A stretch of DNA of 53,871 bases from CAZXCG01 sp964639205 (GCA_964639205.1 CAZXCG010000006.1:1-53871); one strand, 5' to 3'; counted from the first letter of the stretch, positions 31,059 to 40,040 are shown. The notes: generated from the sequence alone by a model not told the origin. Program-made: numbers and translations.

Positions 31059-31685
31059 CTAAAGCCCGCCGTTATTTTTTAATTTTATATAGCCGACAAT
31101 AAATTTAAGCGCGCATACAAGCAAATGAAAAATTCTGACCTTGCAGTTAAGCGCGGCTGATATTTCGGTTTTTGCGTCATCGTTGAAATCGGGTGTAACC
31201 TTGATTTCCGATTTACGGCAGGCAACGTTTGAAATAATAAAAGAAGCCGCAGGATAAACAACGGCGCAGCACTTACCGTAGCCGATTGCCGTTTTTGCGG
31301 CGTCGCCGCCCGCATAGGAAAGATATATTCTGAAATTATTTATTATAATATGCGACTTCAGGTGAGAAAGCACAGACGACAACAGCCTTGCCAGCTCTTT
31401 AATTATGTCAAGAAAGCCCGATAGCCCTTTTTCGTGCAATATTTCGCGCAGTCCCTTTTTTTGCTCGGACTCGGCGACTTTTTTTTGCCGTTTTTCTTTC
31501 TTCCCTTTACTTTTCTTCTTTTCGTTTTTTGATGGGAGCAGCGGTATTTTTACAAAAAGCACCCTTATGCTTAAAGACAGCTTGTCCGTATACTCTGCGC
31601 TGATATGGACATTAAGCGCAAGAGCAAGCAAAATCAGCAGAAGCAGCGACAACAATATTATCAGCAATATTTTTAAAATTATCAC
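31059..31685 (-). CDS. DUF2953 domain membrane protein
   Basis: The 208-residue protein starts with a hydrophobic anchor (IILKILLIILLSLLLLILLA). A Lys/Glu-rich basic stretch (about 55-85) follows, then a domain ending in a second hydrophobic patch (LLVCALKFIVGYI). Its position between scpB and ytfJ and the pattern FRIYLSYAGGDAAKTAIGYG are typical of DUF2953, which occurs almost only in spore formers. The function is unknown, but co-occurrence with ytfJ suggests sporulation. The start is GTG 31685 behind GGGGAGGAACAGC. Confidence 0.82.
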   Translation of the reverse strand: MIILKILLIILLSLLLLILLALALNVHISAEYTDKLSLSIRVLFVKIPLLPSKNEKKKSKGKKEKRQKKVAESEQKKGLREILHEKGLSGFLDIIKELARLLSSVLSHLKSHIIINNFRIYLSYAGGDAAKTAIGYGKCCAVVYPAASFIISNVACRKSEIKVTPDFNDDAKTEISAALNCKVRIFHLLVCALKFIVGYIKLKNNGGL

Positions 31686-31763
31686 CGCTGTTCCTCCCCT
31701 TGTGTGAATCGGAGCAAAGCTGAGGCACAAAAGCCCGAAAGGGAGCGTACAAATTCCCTATTG

Positions 31764-32303
31764 CTAAGCGTCGGTCGTTTGCTCGCCGGCATTGCGTTCC
31801 GGCAGCGGCGGGAGCTCTTCAAGCGAAGAAATACCGAAGCACCTCAAAAAATTTTCGGTAGTACCGTAAAGCAAAGGTCTGCCCGGAAGCTCAAGCCTGC
31901 CCTTTTCTTCCAAAAGCCCTTTTGTACACAGCGAACCTATAACGCCGCTGCAATCAACGCCCCTTACCTGTTCAACAAACGCCTTGGTTACCGGCTGATT
32001 GTATGCCACCACCGCCAAAACCTCAAGCGCAGCCTGAGACAGCGGAGTATTGCGTTTAAGATCCATAACTGTACGGATTTGCTTTGCGTATGCTCTTTTA
32101 GTAACCATTTGATATGAATTATCAAGCCTTATAATCTCAACGCCGTGAGCGTTCCCGGCGTAATCGGCCGCGAGCTCGTTTAAAAGAGTTCGGGCGTCGT
32201 TAGCGGACAGCTCGAGAGCTTCTGCCAATTTTGCAAGCTCAACGCTTGAACCGCTTGCAAAAAGTATTGCTTCTATTGCCGCTTTACATTCAGTTTTGTC
32301 CAT
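31764..32303 (-). CDS. scpB: Segregation and condensation protein B
   Basis: The 179-residue winged-helix protein is the kite subunit of the SMC-ScpA-ScpB condensin that compacts and segregates the chromosome. It starts MDKTECKAAIEAILFASGSS and has TPLSQAALEVLAVVAYNQPV and VDCSGVIGSLCTKGLLEEKG, as expected. The length is normal. It lies 32 bp behind scpA. The start follows GGAGGAAATATG in the usual position. Confidence 0.96.
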   Translation of the reverse strand: MDKTECKAAIEAILFASGSSVELAKLAEALELSANDARTLLNELAADYAGNAHGVEIIRLDNSYQMVTKRAYAKQIRTVMDLKRNTPLSQAALEVLAVVAYNQPVTKAFVEQVRGVDCSGVIGSLCTKGLLEEKGRLELPGRPLLYGTTENFLRCFGISSLEELPPLPERNAGEQTTDA

Positions 32304-32335
32304 ATTTCCTCCGAATTTTCAGAAGCAGCCCGCTC

Positions 32336-33055
32336 TTACTCGTCTTTTTTAAGCAGCCTTACCGACGCGTCGCTTCCGCTGCCGTCAATCCGTATACGCT
32401 TACCCTTTACAAGCTCCAAAACCGCAAGAAAGGTTGCGACAAGCTCGCTTCGCCCGCGCGCTTCTTTAAACAGTTCGCGGTATTTTAACTCGGACTTATG
32501 CCAGAGACTGCGTATAACATAAATGATACGCGAGCTTACGGAAATTATTTTTTTTGAAACAATCCCCGAAAAAGCGTCCTTAGAGGGCGGAAGCTTCTTT
32601 CTGCCTCTGCCTGTTGCGTCCTCCATAGCTTTTGCTATATCCTCCTTAGGATGGATACGGCTGTATGTAAGATCATATTCAACGGGCGACGGAGGACGGC
32701 AGAAGCGGTCAAAGCTTATAATAGAAGAAAATTCGGCCGCCGCACGCTTACACTCGAGATATTCGATAAGCTGCCCGGTCAGCTCCTTTTTCAGTTCGTC
32801 GGCTTCCTGCTCATATTTTGGCAAAAGCACAACCGATTTAATATAAACGAGACGCGACGCCATTTCGAGAAATTCCGAGGCAACGTCCATATCTTCGTTT
32901 TGCATTGCGGAAATTTGCGCGGTGTACTGATCCACCAGTTCCGTAATCTGTATATCGTATATATTTATTTTATTTTTTGAAATCAAAGTAAGCAGCAGGT
33001 CAAGCGGACCCTCAAAGTCGCTGAGCCTGTACTTAATTACAACCTGCGTTTCCAA
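32336..33055 (-). CDS. scpA: Segregation and condensation protein A
   Basis: ScpA is the kleisin subunit of the SMC complex. DFEGPLDLLLTLISKNKI near the N-terminus and DVASEFLEMASRLVYIKSVV match the family, and the C-terminal winged helix is present (FLAVLELVKGKRIRI). The start is uncertain. The frame is open through the M50 gene, but no ATG lies near the conserved start. I chose TTG 33055, which touches an AAGGAG site and gives 239 residues; another non-AUG codon just downstream is possible. It is translationally coupled to the M50 gene, whose stop is 5 bp upstream. Confidence 0.9.
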   Translation of the reverse strand: METQVVIKYRLSDFEGPLDLLLTLISKNKINIYDIQITELVDQYTAQISAMQNEDMDVASEFLEMASRLVYIKSVVLLPKYEQEADELKKELTGQLIEYLECKRAAAEFSSIISFDRFCRPPSPVEYDLTYSRIHPKEDIAKAMEDATGRGRKKLPPSKDAFSGIVSKKIISVSSRIIYVIRSLWHKSELKYRELFKEARGRSELVATFLAVLELVKGKRIRIDGSGSDASVRLLKKDE

Positions 33056-33060
33056 CTCCT

Positions 33061-33753
33061 TCAAACTCCCAAAAAGGCGAGAAACGGCAGACCGGTCAGC
33101 CACATAACAAAGCGGTAAAGCAAGTTTTCGGCGATTCCTATGGGGTAGCTGAGCACGCCGAAAAATACAAGCATTATCAAAACGACGCTTATAACCCGCT
33201 GATAGCGGTAAAACCACATTACCGCCTTATCCGGCAGGAAAGAAAACAAAACCTTTGAACCGTCAAGCGGCGGTATTGGAATAAGATTAAAAACCGCAAG
33301 CGTCAGATTTACGCTGATATAATATGTGATGAAAACATATATAAGGTAGCCCACCTGATTTGTCACCAAAAAGGTATATGCGAAAGCAACCAAAGCGTTA
33401 AGTATAAGCCCGCCTGCCATGGCTGCTATAATATTGGCTATGGGACCGGCAACGGCAGTAAGAGCCATACCGCGTTTCGGGTGCTTAAAGTTGCTTGAAT
33501 CCACCGGTACGGGTTTTGCCCAACCGTAACCGAACAGCAAAAGGAAAAGCGCTCCCAACGGGTCAATATGCTCAATCGGGTTAAACGTAAGCCGCCCGCG
33601 ATATTTTATTGATGTGTCCCCAAGCTTATACGCAACAAAAGCGTGTGCCCATTCATGGAAAGGCAGTACAAGAAAAATTATAATCAGCGTAGCCAGTATT
33701 TGCGCGACTACCGTTTGTGTATCAAGGCTGCCGCTCAATAAGGAAAAAAGCAT
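33061..33753 (-). CDS. Site-2 protease family (M50) zinc metallopeptidase
   Basis: The 230-residue membrane protein has about five hydrophobic segments. The zinc-binding HEWAHAFVAYKLGD has His33, Glu34 and His37, and NLIPIPPLDGSKVL carries the third ligand region (Pro-Pro-Leu-Asp-Gly). This is the compact M50B type found next to scpA in many Firmicutes. It cuts substrates inside the membrane; the substrate is not known. The start ATG 33753 is behind CGGGAGGTAATT. It is the first gene of the scp operon, with its promoter at 33805-33833. Confidence 0.93.
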   Translation of the reverse strand: MLFSLLSGSLDTQTVVAQILATLIIIFLVLPFHEWAHAFVAYKLGDTSIKYRGRLTFNPIEHIDPLGALFLLLFGYGWAKPVPVDSSNFKHPKRGMALTAVAGPIANIIAAMAGGLILNALVAFAYTFLVTNQVGYLIYVFITYYISVNLTLAVFNLIPIPPLDGSKVLFSFLPDKAVMWFYRYQRVISVVLIMLVFFGVLSYPIGIAENLLYRFVMWLTGLPFLAFLGV

Positions 33754-33804
33754 AATTACCTCCCGAAATTTCAAAAAGCAACGAAAACACTTTTAATAAT
33801 AAGC

Positions 33805-33833
33805 ATTCTAACATATTTTTCTTTAAATTACAA
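33805..33833 (-). promoter_or_regulatory. Sigma-A promoter of the M50-scpAB operon
   Basis: On the minus strand TTGTAA (33833-33828) and TAGAAT (33810-33805) have 17-nt spacing. The -35 box lies two bases beyond the stop of the P-type ATPase gene. Confidence 0.7.
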
Positions 33834-33835
33834 TA

Positions 33836-36178
33836 TTAAGAGAACCGTTTATCCTTTCTTCGCTTAAAATTTTGCATATGCCCGATAAAATAATATATGC
33901 CGTTGAAAATTAAAAAGGCAATAACCGCAAGTATTGCAAAAATCAGCATTAAGCGTATATTTAACGCCGCTATTGAAAAAAGGTCTTTAAACGCAAGAAC
34001 AAAAAAAGTAAAGCCCGCGGTAATAAAAATAAACAGCGCTGCCCTGATTTTTGTAAAGGGCGTTGAAATGCGGCATATCAGCATAAACTCGGTAACAGCC
34101 GTCAAAACTACCGCCAGCGTTGAAATTTCGGCGTACGGAAGCGAGAACACTCTTCCCGCAAGCAGCGAAAGATAAATATTAAGCACTATTGTTACCGCCG
34201 CCGGAATTGCTTTGGAAATTACATTTTTCAAAAATCGACCCGTAACCCGCTCGTTATTCGGCTCAAGCGCCAGAACAAAAGACGGAATGCCTATCGTAAA
34301 GGCGCTTATCAGCGACATTTGAATAGGCTCGAACGGATATTGCGCCTTAATGAAAATAAAGCTTACCGCCAAAAGCATGGCGTACAGCGTTTTTACAAGG
34401 AAAAGCGAGGCGCTGCGCTGAATATTATTTATGGTTCTGCGCCCCTCCCCTACTACTGAGGGCATTGCGGAAAAGTCGTTATTAATAAGCACAAGCTGAG
34501 AGATATTTCTTGCCGCCTCGCTGCCGGAAGCCATTGCCACAGAGCAGTCCGCTTCCTTAAGCGCAAGAACGTCGTTTACGCCGTCGCCCGTCATGGCAAC
34601 GGAATGTCCGTTATTTTTAAGCGCCTTTATGAGTTGTTTTTTTCTTTGCGGCGTTACCCGCCCGAAAACAGTGTATTTTTCGGCCGCCTGCGCAATCTCC
34701 CGTTCTGTCGTTAATACGGAAGCGTCGATGTAATTTTCACATCCTTCTATTCCCGCCTGCTTTGCCACATTAAAAACGGTTTTGGGATTATCGCCGGATA
34801 TAACCTTTATTTTGACTCCCTGCCGCTCAAAATACGAGATGGTTTCGGCCGCTCCCGAGCGGACTGTATCACCGATGAATACAAGGGCAATAAATTCAAG
34901 CTCGGGCGGCAGACATTTTTCGTCTATTTCCGCGTTAACAGACGCAAGCGCAAGCACCCTGTAATTTTCAAGCGGAACGTTAATATCCGCAATTGCGGAT
35001 AAATATTTTTCTTTGTTTATAAATTCCCCGGCCCCTATAACATAGGATTTTCCGTTTTCAAAAAAAGCTCCCGACCACTTTGATTCAGAGGTAAAATCGA
35101 TAACTTTTTTTGCGCAAAGCGTCTCATATTTTTGAAACGACTCTCTGATTGCTGCTATCGTCGAATTGCCGTCGCGCGAGACCTTGCCTAAAGAGGCAAG
35201 CGCCGTATTCACCTCCGATAAATCGGCGCCGCCCAATGCCTCGACGCGCTCAACGCGCATTTCGCCGGTTGTTATTGTTCCGGTCTTGTCAAGGCAGAGA
35301 ACATCTATATGGGCGAGCGTTTCTATACAGTAAAGCTCCTGAACCAGAACCTTTTTTCGCGATAATCGGACGACGGAAACCGCAAGCACCGTGCTTGTAA
35401 GCAGGATAAGCCCTTCGGGAATCATACCGATTAGAGCCGCCGTAACGCTCACCACGGCGTCGGACCATTCAACTCCTGCAAGCGAAATCTGCCTGTACAG
35501 AAGAACGGCTCCGAGAGGAAAGATAATAATCGCTGCGAAACGTAAAATTTTGTTCAGCGAATTCATTATTTCGGAATTCACCTTTTTAACATATTTTGCC
35601 TCGTTATTTATCTGAGCGGCATAGCAGTCTTTGCCTATTTTTTCCACTCTTGCATAGCATTCGCCGGAGGAGATGAAGCTTCCGGAAAAAAGCTTTTCGC
35701 CCTCGTATTTATGTATTAAATCGCTTTCGCCCGTAAGCAGTCTCTCATCGGCAGAACACTGCCCGCTTACAACAATGCAGTCGGCGCAAATCTGATCGCC
35801 CCGCTTAAAGCGCAGCAAATCGTCGATGACAATATCGTTTACGCCGATTTCCGTCAGTACTCCGTCGCGTATTGCGGTTGCCTTTTGCGAAACAATAATT
35901 GCGAGCTTATCTACCGCGCGCTTTGAACGTATTTCCTGGATTATTCCTATAGCGGTATTGCACAGTACCACTCCCAAAAAAAGCAAATTTTTTAAACTGC
36001 CCGCCAGCAAAACCGCAATTGCAAAAATAAGATTTATTAGATTAAATAACGTAAAAATATTCTCGTATACTATTCTTTTTACGGTTTTTGTTTTAACCGA
36101 ATAATCGCTGTTGACCTTCCCCGCAAGCACGCGCTCCTCTACCTGAGCGCCCGTTAAACCTTTTAAAGATTCGTACAT
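33836..36178 (-). CDS. Cation-translocating P-type ATPase (CtpE-like)
   Basis: The 780-residue ion pump has the actuator motif TGES (149-152), an IPEGLILLTSTVLAVS membrane motif (from about 253), the phosphorylated Asp297 in DKTGT, and the hinge TGDGVNDVLALKEADCS. About ten membrane segments are visible. There is no N-terminal metal-binding domain, so it is not a copper or zinc pump. The PEGL motif and sequence context recall the CtpE branch, linked to calcium uptake in mycobacteria; the ion here is a guess. The start follows AAAATGAGGTATATTA. It is followed at once by the scp operon promoter. Confidence 0.88.
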   Translation of the reverse strand: MYESLKGLTGAQVEERVLAGKVNSDYSVKTKTVKRIVYENIFTLFNLINLIFAIAVLLAGSLKNLLFLGVVLCNTAIGIIQEIRSKRAVDKLAIIVSQKATAIRDGVLTEIGVNDIVIDDLLRFKRGDQICADCIVVSGQCSADERLLTGESDLIHKYEGEKLFSGSFISSGECYARVEKIGKDCYAAQINNEAKYVKKVNSEIMNSLNKILRFAAIIIFPLGAVLLYRQISLAGVEWSDAVVSVTAALIGMIPEGLILLTSTVLAVSVVRLSRKKVLVQELYCIETLAHIDVLCLDKTGTITTGEMRVERVEALGGADLSEVNTALASLGKVSRDGNSTIAAIRESFQKYETLCAKKVIDFTSESKWSGAFFENGKSYVIGAGEFINKEKYLSAIADINVPLENYRVLALASVNAEIDEKCLPPELEFIALVFIGDTVRSGAAETISYFERQGVKIKVISGDNPKTVFNVAKQAGIEGCENYIDASVLTTEREIAQAAEKYTVFGRVTPQRKKQLIKALKNNGHSVAMTGDGVNDVLALKEADCSVAMASGSEAARNISQLVLINNDFSAMPSVVGEGRRTINNIQRSASLFLVKTLYAMLLAVSFIFIKAQYPFEPIQMSLISAFTIGIPSFVLALEPNNERVTGRFLKNVISKAIPAAVTIVLNIYLSLLAGRVFSLPYAEISTLAVVLTAVTEFMLICRISTPFTKIRAALFIFITAGFTFFVLAFKDLFSIAALNIRLMLIFAILAVIAFLIFNGIYYFIGHMQNFKRRKDKRFS

Positions 36179-36345
36179 TAATATACCTCATTTTAACTTC
36201 TTCGGCAATTTCTGAAAATATCGACGCAATTATGCTTGTTCTGACAATTTGCCCTTCCAAATTAAATTTTTAAAAAAAATTTTCCTTGATATTATACACT
36301 ATTGATTCAAAAAATAAAAGAGGCAACGGAAAGAAGGTGATTTTT

Positions 36346-37422
36346 TTGAAGAAAAATTTTTTAAAAATAAGTGTTGCCTCAGCCTTTATTACCGCCGCTG
36401 CGATTATCTCCGGCAGCTGCGCCGGCGGCGGCGCAAGTTCGGGCTGCATAGATGCTTGGTACAGCACGGCGGAGAAAAGGGTTATAGTAGGCGGATTTCC
36501 TTTTGGCGTAAAGCTTATGTGCGACGGCGTAATAGTAATAGACATTACCGACGCTCCGACCGGCGTTAAAGACCGTTCCCCTGCAAAAGAAGCCGGAATA
36601 AAGCTTAACGATGTAATCGTCGCCGCCGACGGACAGGCTGTTCATTCAAACGAGGAACTTTCGGAAATAATACAAAGCAGCAGCTCTTCTGTCGAGCTGA
36701 AGATAAGGCGCGGTGAAAGCGATTTGACTCTCGTTCTTACACCGGCAGCGGATTCAAACGGAATAAAGCGCGCCGGAATGTGGGTTCGTGACAGCGCCGC
36801 AGGCATAGGGACGGCGACGTATATTGATCCGGAAGCCCAAGTCATCGCGGGACTCGGGCACGGAATATGCGACAGCGAAACCGAAATGCTTATGCCGCTG
36901 GAAAGCGGTGAAATCTGCCGCGCCGTTATTACCGCCGTCACTGGGTCCGCAAAGGGCAGCATCGGGGGACTGAACGGCTATTTTGAAAACGAAGCAATAG
37001 GCGAGCTTGAAATAAACGACGATTACGGAATATATGCCCATAGTATTGCCGATTTCGGGGGAAATATGCTTATGACCGTCGCGCAGCCGTCTGAGGTCGA
37101 AACAGGAGAAGCAACGGTAATTACAACAATCGACGGAGCAACGCCGAAATCATACGGGGCGGTTATTGAAAGCATTGACAGAGGCGGCGGAATAAGCACA
37201 AAAAATATGGTAATACGGATTACAGACGGGGAACTGCTTGAAAAAACGGGAGGAATCGTTCAGGGTATGAGCGGCAGTCCGATTATACAAAACGGTAAGT
37301 TGGTCGGAGCAATAACGCACGTTTTTGTCAATTCACCCGAGAAAGGCTACGCGATTTTCGCCTGCAACATGATTGAAAATTATGAGCAAAATTGCCGAAC
37401 CGGCTCGCATTGCGCCGCTTGA
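36346..37422 (+). CDS. spoIVB: SpoIVB serine peptidase
   Basis: The 358-residue protein is the forespore signalling protease that triggers pro-sigma-K processing by cleaving SpoIVFA. It has an N-terminal membrane or signal segment (about 5-22), a PDZ domain (about 65-135, KEAGIKLNDVIVAADGQAV) and the S55 domain, with His172 in GLGHGI and Ser309 in GMSGSP. The start is TTG 36346 behind AGAAGGTGA; a GTG nine bases earlier overlaps this site. It directly precedes spo0A, the conserved order. A Cys-Ala-Gly at residues 25-27 is a possible lipobox, but SpoIVB proteins are usually not lipoproteins. Confidence 0.95.
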   Translation: MKKNFLKISVASAFITAAAIISGSCAGGGASSGCIDAWYSTAEKRVIVGGFPFGVKLMCDGVIVIDITDAPTGVKDRSPAKEAGIKLNDVIVAADGQAVHSNEELSEIIQSSSSSVELKIRRGESDLTLVLTPAADSNGIKRAGMWVRDSAAGIGTATYIDPEAQVIAGLGHGICDSETEMLMPLESGEICRAVITAVTGSAKGSIGGLNGYFENEAIGELEINDDYGIYAHSIADFGGNMLMTVAQPSEVETGEATVITTIDGATPKSYGAVIESIDRGGGISTKNMVIRITDGELLEKTGGIVQGMSGSPIIQNGKLVGAITHVFVNSPEKGYAIFACNMIENYEQNCRTGSHCAA

Positions 37423-37487
37423 TTTCCGATTTTTTCGGAAAGATAATAAAAGCATAAAATTTTTCCAAAAAATTTGTTGGATAACTA

Positions 37488-37516
37488 TTGCCAAATTTGG
37501 AGTCTTATGGTAAAAT
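37488..37516 (+). promoter_or_regulatory. Sigma-A promoter of spo0A
   Basis: TTGCCA at 37488-37493 and TAAAAT at 37511-37516 have a 17-nt spacer, about 45 bases before the start. No clear Spo0A box (TGTCGAA) or sigma-H promoter was seen in the 138-bp gap. Confidence 0.65.
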
Positions 37517-37560
37517 TATTTCACATTTAAATTCAAACAAATTATTTGGAGGTAGCCCGC

Positions 37561-38328
37561 ATGGAAAATAAAATTAAAATTATAATAACGGAAAATGCCG
37601 GTGAATTTTCGCGTGAGGAGCTGTCGGCTGTCAGCGCTGCAAATATCGAGTTGCTTTTCAGCGGCAAGGACAGCGCCGAGCTGATTGCAAAAATAATACA
37701 GCTTCAGCCCGACGCCGTAATCACAGACGCGTTTTTGAAAAACAGCGATTGTCTGAGCGTAATTAAGGATGAGGCAATTCTTTCTATGGTTAAAAGGCCG
37801 ATTTTTATTGTCGTTTCGTCTTTTAACAGTAAAATCCTTGAAGAAGAGCTTTTATCCGACGGCGCAAAAATGTATATTGTCAGACCCTACAGCTTATTGG
37901 CAGTTTGCGAAAAGACAAAATCCTTGCTGGAAAGCAGCTTCGGAGCAAAAAATTACAGAGCCTTTAATGAAATTGCCGTTGAATTACAGGTAACGGAAAT
38001 TTTGCATCAAATAGGCGTTCCGGCGCATATAAAGGGGTATCATTATTTAAGAGATTCAATAATAATGTCGGTAAAAATTCCGGAAATTATAAACGCCGTG
38101 ACAAAACAGCTTTATCCGGCGGTAGCAAAAAAGTATAACACCACCTCCTCCCGAGTTGAGCGGGCAATCCGCCACGCAATTGAAGTAGCTTGGGACAGAG
38201 GCGACGTTGACGTGCTGAATTCCTATTTCGGGTATACCATCCACAACAGCAGAGGCAAGCCGACAAACAGTGAGTTTATTGCAATGATTTCCGACAAGCT
38301 GCGTTTGAAGCTTAAATCCGTAAGCTGA
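37561..38328 (+). CDS. spo0A: Sporulation response regulator Spo0A (degenerate receiver)
   Basis: The 255-residue protein has a typical Spo0A DNA-binding domain: GVPAHIKGYHYLRDSI (about 155-170) and SSRVERAIRHAIEVAW, the recognition helix region, nearly invariant. The receiver is unusual. Asp56 (VITD) and Ser86/87 are kept. The acidic pair normally near residues 10-11 is Thr10-Glu11-Asn12, and the conserved lysine of the KPF/KPY motif is Arg108 (VRPY). Phosphorylation may therefore be weak or altered. The start ATG 37561 is behind TTGGAGGTAGCCCGC. It follows spoIVB and ends in a strong terminator. Confidence 0.95.
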   Translation: MENKIKIIITENAGEFSREELSAVSAANIELLFSGKDSAELIAKIIQLQPDAVITDAFLKNSDCLSVIKDEAILSMVKRPIFIVVSSFNSKILEEELLSDGAKMYIVRPYSLLAVCEKTKSLLESSFGAKNYRAFNEIAVELQVTEILHQIGVPAHIKGYHYLRDSIIMSVKIPEIINAVTKQLYPAVAKKYNTTSSRVERAIRHAIEVAWDRGDVDVLNSYFGYTIHNSRGKPTNSEFIAMISDKLRLKLKSVS

Positions 38329-38373
38329 AAAGCAACCGAAAACAGACTTAAAATTTTAAAGCAAATTACAGCG

Positions 38374-38410
38374 CCGCCCCGCGGAATTATTTCCCGCGGG
38401 GCGGTTTTTT
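38374..38410 (+). terminator. Strong rho-independent terminator of spo0A
   Basis: CCGCCCCGCGG (38374-38384) pairs perfectly with CCGCGGGGCGG (38394-38404), followed by six T. Confidence 0.95.
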
Positions 38411-38436
38411 AATGAGCTTTTAAAATCCGACGCGGA

Positions 38437-39285
38437 TTACTGCTCTCCATCGCCGCCTGTTATTGCGGAAATATCGATTATCGGCGTCGAGCCGGTTGCA
38501 TACGGAAGCTGACCGTCCCATTTTTGAATTTTTTCATATTCTATAACCGAGCTGCTGAGACTTTCCGCAATAAGCTTGTTTGCATCTGCCTGAGCCTGCG
38601 CCTTCGCCGCTATGGCGTCGGCCTCCGCCTGCGCGGCTATTACTTTTTGCTGAGCCTCCGCCTCGGCAATAACAATTGCCTGCTCCTGCTCCGTTCTTGT
38701 TTTTATAAGGTTCTGCTCGGCAACCTGCTTTGCCTCGATAGCCTCGTTGAATTCGCTGGAAAAATCAAAGTTTACAATATTGAATTTTTCGATTATTATT
38801 CCGTAGCCGCTGACTTTTTCCTCTAAAGCCGTCTGAATCTCGCTTCCAACCTGCGCGCGCTCTGTTATAAGCTCTTCGGCGGTATATTTGGCGCTGACGG
38901 ATTTCATGCTTTCCTGCACAGCGGGGAGCAACACTACATCTTCATAGTCTTTACCGATGTTTTTGTAAACGTTTGCGCTTGAATCGAAGCCTACGCGGTA
39001 ATTAACGGCTATCCTGCTGCTTACGGTCTGCAAATCCTTGGATACCGCCGCGGCGTCAACCTCTTGAATTTGTATTTTGTTACTCATTACAACAACGCTC
39101 TGTACAAAGGGAATTTTAAAATTCAGCCCTTCCTGCATTACGTTATCCGACACTTTACCGAAAGTCATTACAACACCGGTGTTGCCGGCGGGAATAACCT
39201 GTATGGAAGCGATTATCAGAATTACCGCCAAGATCACCGCGGCAATTAACGGGATAAACCTGAGTATTTTCTTTTTTTCGGTCAT
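38437..39285 (-). CDS. SPFH/prohibitin-family membrane protein
   Basis: The 282-residue protein has one N-terminal membrane segment (FIPLIAAVILAVILIIASI, about 10-28) and an SPFH domain starting VIPAGNTGVVMTFGKV. SSRIAVNYRVGFDSSA follows, and a long Ala/Glu/Gln-rich helix comes last (about 195-245, AEAEAQQKVIAAQAEADAIA). It probably forms oligomeric membrane scaffolds like prohibitin, organising lipids or protease partners. No NfeD partner is next to it. It lies 40 bp downstream of the DUF1836 regulator, apparently in the same transcript. Confidence 0.9.
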   Translation of the reverse strand: MTEKKKILRFIPLIAAVILAVILIIASIQVIPAGNTGVVMTFGKVSDNVMQEGLNFKIPFVQSVVVMSNKIQIQEVDAAAVSKDLQTVSSRIAVNYRVGFDSSANVYKNIGKDYEDVVLLPAVQESMKSVSAKYTAEELITERAQVGSEIQTALEEKVSGYGIIIEKFNIVNFDFSSEFNEAIEAKQVAEQNLIKTRTEQEQAIVIAEAEAQQKVIAAQAEADAIAAKAQAQADANKLIAESLSSSVIEYEKIQKWDGQLPYATGSTPIIDISAITGGDGEQ

Positions 39286-39325
39286 TTTAATTATTCTCCA
39301 TTCTTTTATTGCTATCGGTTATTGC

Positions 39326-39907
39326 TCAAATTGGAGCAACGTGTTGCTTTATGTTGTCTTCAAACTCCTTGTTTGAAAGCTCCCTTATGCGGGCTGCAAC
39401 AAACGCCAAAGCCATCACGTAAAGCGCTTTTTGCAGTCTTTGCTTCGATCCCGCTTCCTTTTCTTCATAGCCTTCCAAGCTTTCGGAAATTATTAATTTC
39501 AGGTGTTCTGCGCTGTAGCAGTGCTTAGGCTCCATTTTAAAAACAATTTTGCAGAACATATTAAAAAGGTCCTCATCGCTTATTATGTCGTCGCCGGTAT
39601 CTTCAACGTTGCCGTTGATATATTCCATCAAGCAGGCGATTTTTTCTATTTGCAAAGAACCCCTTACGCTGTTAATCAGCATTATGCGCAGCAACGAACG
39701 TTTGCTGTAACGCTTATTTTCGGGCTGCGGCACCCAACCCCTGCGTACCCAATTTTGAATTGTCGAGGTTTCGAGCCCGGTTATATCGCACACCTGTGCA
39801 AGCGTCAGTCCTCCGGTTATACTGAATACCGGCTCGATTTGCGAAAACGCCTTATCTGAAACGCCTTGCTGACATTGAATAACGGTTCCCGGTATGATAT
39901 GCTGCAT
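39326..39907 (-). CDS. DUF1836 (MerR-like) DNA-binding regulator
   Basis: The 193-residue protein has an N-terminal helix-turn-helix region of MerR type (GGLTLAQVCDITGLETSTIQ and NWVRRGWVPQPENKRYSKR). A helical C-terminal domain carries MLINSVRGSLQIEKIACLMEY. It fits DUF1836. I chose ATG 39907, nine bases behind AAAGGAGGCGCTCC. The promoter upstream is close to consensus and carries an inverted repeat across its spacer and -35 box, suggesting that it controls itself and the SPFH gene behind it. The effector is unknown. Confidence 0.8.
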   Translation of the reverse strand: MQHIIPGTVIQCQQGVSDKAFSQIEPVFSITGGLTLAQVCDITGLETSTIQNWVRRGWVPQPENKRYSKRSLLRIMLINSVRGSLQIEKIACLMEYINGNVEDTGDDIISDEDLFNMFCKIVFKMEPKHCYSAEHLKLIISESLEGYEEKEAGSKQRLQKALYVMALAFVAARIRELSNKEFEDNIKQHVAPI

Positions 39908-39935
39908 TGGAGCGCCTCCTTTCTGTGTTTTCTTG

Positions 39936-39964
39936 ATTATAACACATTGTTGCCTGATTGTCAA
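39936..39964 (-). promoter_or_regulatory. Consensus sigma-A promoter of the DUF1836-SPFH operon
   Basis: On the minus strand TTGACA (39964-39959) and TATAAT (39941-39936) are 17 bases apart, a perfect consensus on both boxes. Confidence 0.92.
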
Positions 39965-39968
39965 CAAT
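39946..39968. promoter_or_regulatory. Inverted repeat overlapping the DUF1836 promoter
   Basis: ATTGTTG (39946-39952) and CAACAAT (39962-39968) are separated by nine bases. The repeat covers the -35 box and most of the spacer, the position expected for a repressor or MerR-type operator. Confidence 0.6.
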
Positions 39969-40010
39969 AATTTTATGATTGTTTTAATATTCATTTGATT
40001 AAATAAATTT

Positions 40011-40040
40011 TAAAAAAAGCGCCCGAGAAAAACGGGCGCA
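40011..40040 (-). terminator. Rho-independent terminator of the clpE-like gene and its operon
   Basis: GCGCCCG (40019-40025) pairs with CGGGCGC (40033-40039). On the minus strand a run of seven T follows. It lies 46 bases behind the stop at 40086. Confidence 0.9.

Noticed and set aside
32336..33217. scpA starting at 33217
   Set aside because: This start would add about 54 residues read from inside the M50 gene that are not part of the family.
36379..37041. Open frames antisense to spoIVB
   Set aside because: Shadows of a well-supported gene.
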